DNA of 64,000 nt from Variovorax sp. PAMC28562 (lineage in GTDB: Bacteria > Pseudomonadota > Gammaproteobacteria > Burkholderiales > Burkholderiaceae_C): positions 3,741,501 to 3,805,500 of the forward strand of contig NZ_CP060296.1 of assembly GCF_014303735.1 (NCBI RefSeq), given 5' to 3'. Below are positions 63,513 through 64,000 of this stretch, in pieces. The position numbers and the translations under genes are program-made. Every line of letters starts with the position of its first letter. Position 1 is the stretch's first letter. The notes under the pieces are model-generated. The model was not told where the DNA came from, made no database searches, and was given only the letters and a program-made list of their open reading frames with translations.

Positions 63513-64000
63513 TCAATGAGCGTGGTCATGGTGATGCCGATGACCCCACACCAAAAATACATCCCTCCCGTCGGCCGCCATTTCGACTTTGGCGCCCACC
63601 GGCAACATCACTTTGGTCGGCACATGGCCGAACGGTAGCCCCGTCAACACTGGAATCTTCAGCAAGCCACGCAGTCGCGTCACCACGGCCTGCAGGTCGA
63701 AGCCGCGGTCGTAACCGGGGATCTTGCGCATGCCGGTGAACTGACCCAGCACGATCGCCTTTTGACGCGCCAGCACGCCCGCATGACGCAACTGGTCGAG
63801 CATGCGTTCGATGCGATAAGGATGCTCGTTCACGTCTTCGACGAACAGCACGCCCTTGTCGACCGCCGGAAAATACGGCGTGCCGAGCAGGCTGGTCAGC
63901 ACGCACAGGTTGCCGCCCCACAACGTGGCACCGTGAATGCTCTTCAACGGCGACGCCATGGCGGCCGCGTCGCGCACCGGAACGCGCCAGCCCGTTCCCT
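63513..64000 (-). CDS. ldcA: LD-carboxypeptidase (S66 family), C-terminal part (runs off the window)
   Basis: The last 162 codons are inside the window; the frame continues past the edge. ATLWGGNLCVLTSLLGTPYF, VLFVEDVNEHPYRIERMLDQL, GQFTGMRK and PVLTGLPFGHVPTKVMLPVG are S66 signatures; the final one holds the catalytic His. The Ser nucleophile lies outside. The enzyme trims the terminal D-Ala from murein tetrapeptides during cell-wall recycling in the cytosol. A His/Asp tail (GHRHHHDHAH) ends the protein. Confidence 0.85.
   Translation of the reverse strand, partial: GTGWRVPVRDAAAMASPLKSIHGATLWGGNLCVLTSLLGTPYFPAVDKGVLFVEDVNEHPYRIERMLDQLRHAGVLARQKAIVLGQFTGMRKIPGYDRGFDLQAVVTRLRGLLKIPVLTGLPFGHVPTKVMLPVGAKVEMAADGRDVFLVWGHRHHHDHAH

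Overview
The window reads as one piece of chromosome from a high-GC betaproteobacterium, most probably Comamonadaceae close to Variovorax. This rests on GC-rich coding sequence, on proteins that look like those of Comamonas, Burkholderia and Variovorax (MobA-type hydroxybenzoate hydroxylase, dialkylglycine decarboxylase, XFP phosphoketolase, CzcA-type efflux), and on many signalling proteins. No rRNA, tRNA, CRISPR array or prophage was seen. The genus is an inference from remembered protein similarity, not from a marker gene.

Region by region. 0-6 kb: two small conserved proteins, an ornithine cyclodeaminase-family enzyme followed by a decayed piece of another family member, an M14 metallopeptidase and a membrane diguanylate cyclase. 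6.2-10.1 kb: an aromatic-acid cassette with a MarR-type regulator facing a 3-hydroxybenzoate 4-monooxygenase (MobA-like) and an aromatic-acid MFS importer. A palindromic operator candidate lies between them. 10.4-20.5 kb: mixed metabolism and transport (dialkylglycine decarboxylase, class II aldolase, ArsB-like permease, aldo/keto reductase, DHA2 drug exporter). It is interrupted by a truncated IS5-family element that has beheaded an ANTAR regulator. 20.5-29.6 kb: mostly minus-strand genes, with two large c-di-GMP proteins, an aminotransferase, an SDR and a BamC-like lipoprotein.

29.7-31.8 kb is a gluconate kinase/permease pair. 31.7-40.3 kb is a heavy-metal-type RND efflux operon (adaptor, pump, outer-membrane channel, lipoprotein) divergent from its two-component system, with a nested inverted repeat in the shared promoter region. 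40.3-43.2 kb holds an orphan Liv-type binding protein and an oleate hydratase.

43.2-51.5 kb looks like a low-oxygen island. It has a response regulator and hybrid kinase, a cluster-less FNR/DNR-type regulator, a carbamoyltransferase-like protein, a universal stress protein and a phosphoketolase. Three FNR-type boxes (TTGAT-N4-ATCAA class) sit in its intergenic regions. One is perfect and lies at the class II distance from a -10 hexamer. The recognition helix of the local regulator carries the E-xx-SR signature expected for that box. A frameshifted, internally deleted LuxR-type regulator closes the island.

52.4-61.6 kb is a single minus-strand operon. It opens with an uninterrupted TetR-regulator/acyl-CoA-ligase fusion, preceded by a perfect 14-bp TetR-type palindrome. 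It continues with a CUT2-type ABC importer whose second permease is fused to an SMP-30/gluconolactonase-like beta-propeller, then a second, free-standing propeller protein, and ends with the ATPase. Regulation, import, possible lactone hydrolysis and CoA activation of one unknown substrate appear to be packaged together. This is the best candidate for an undescribed system here. The window ends with an FHA-containing class III nucleotide cyclase, a small unknown protein and the C-terminal part of an LD-carboxypeptidase.
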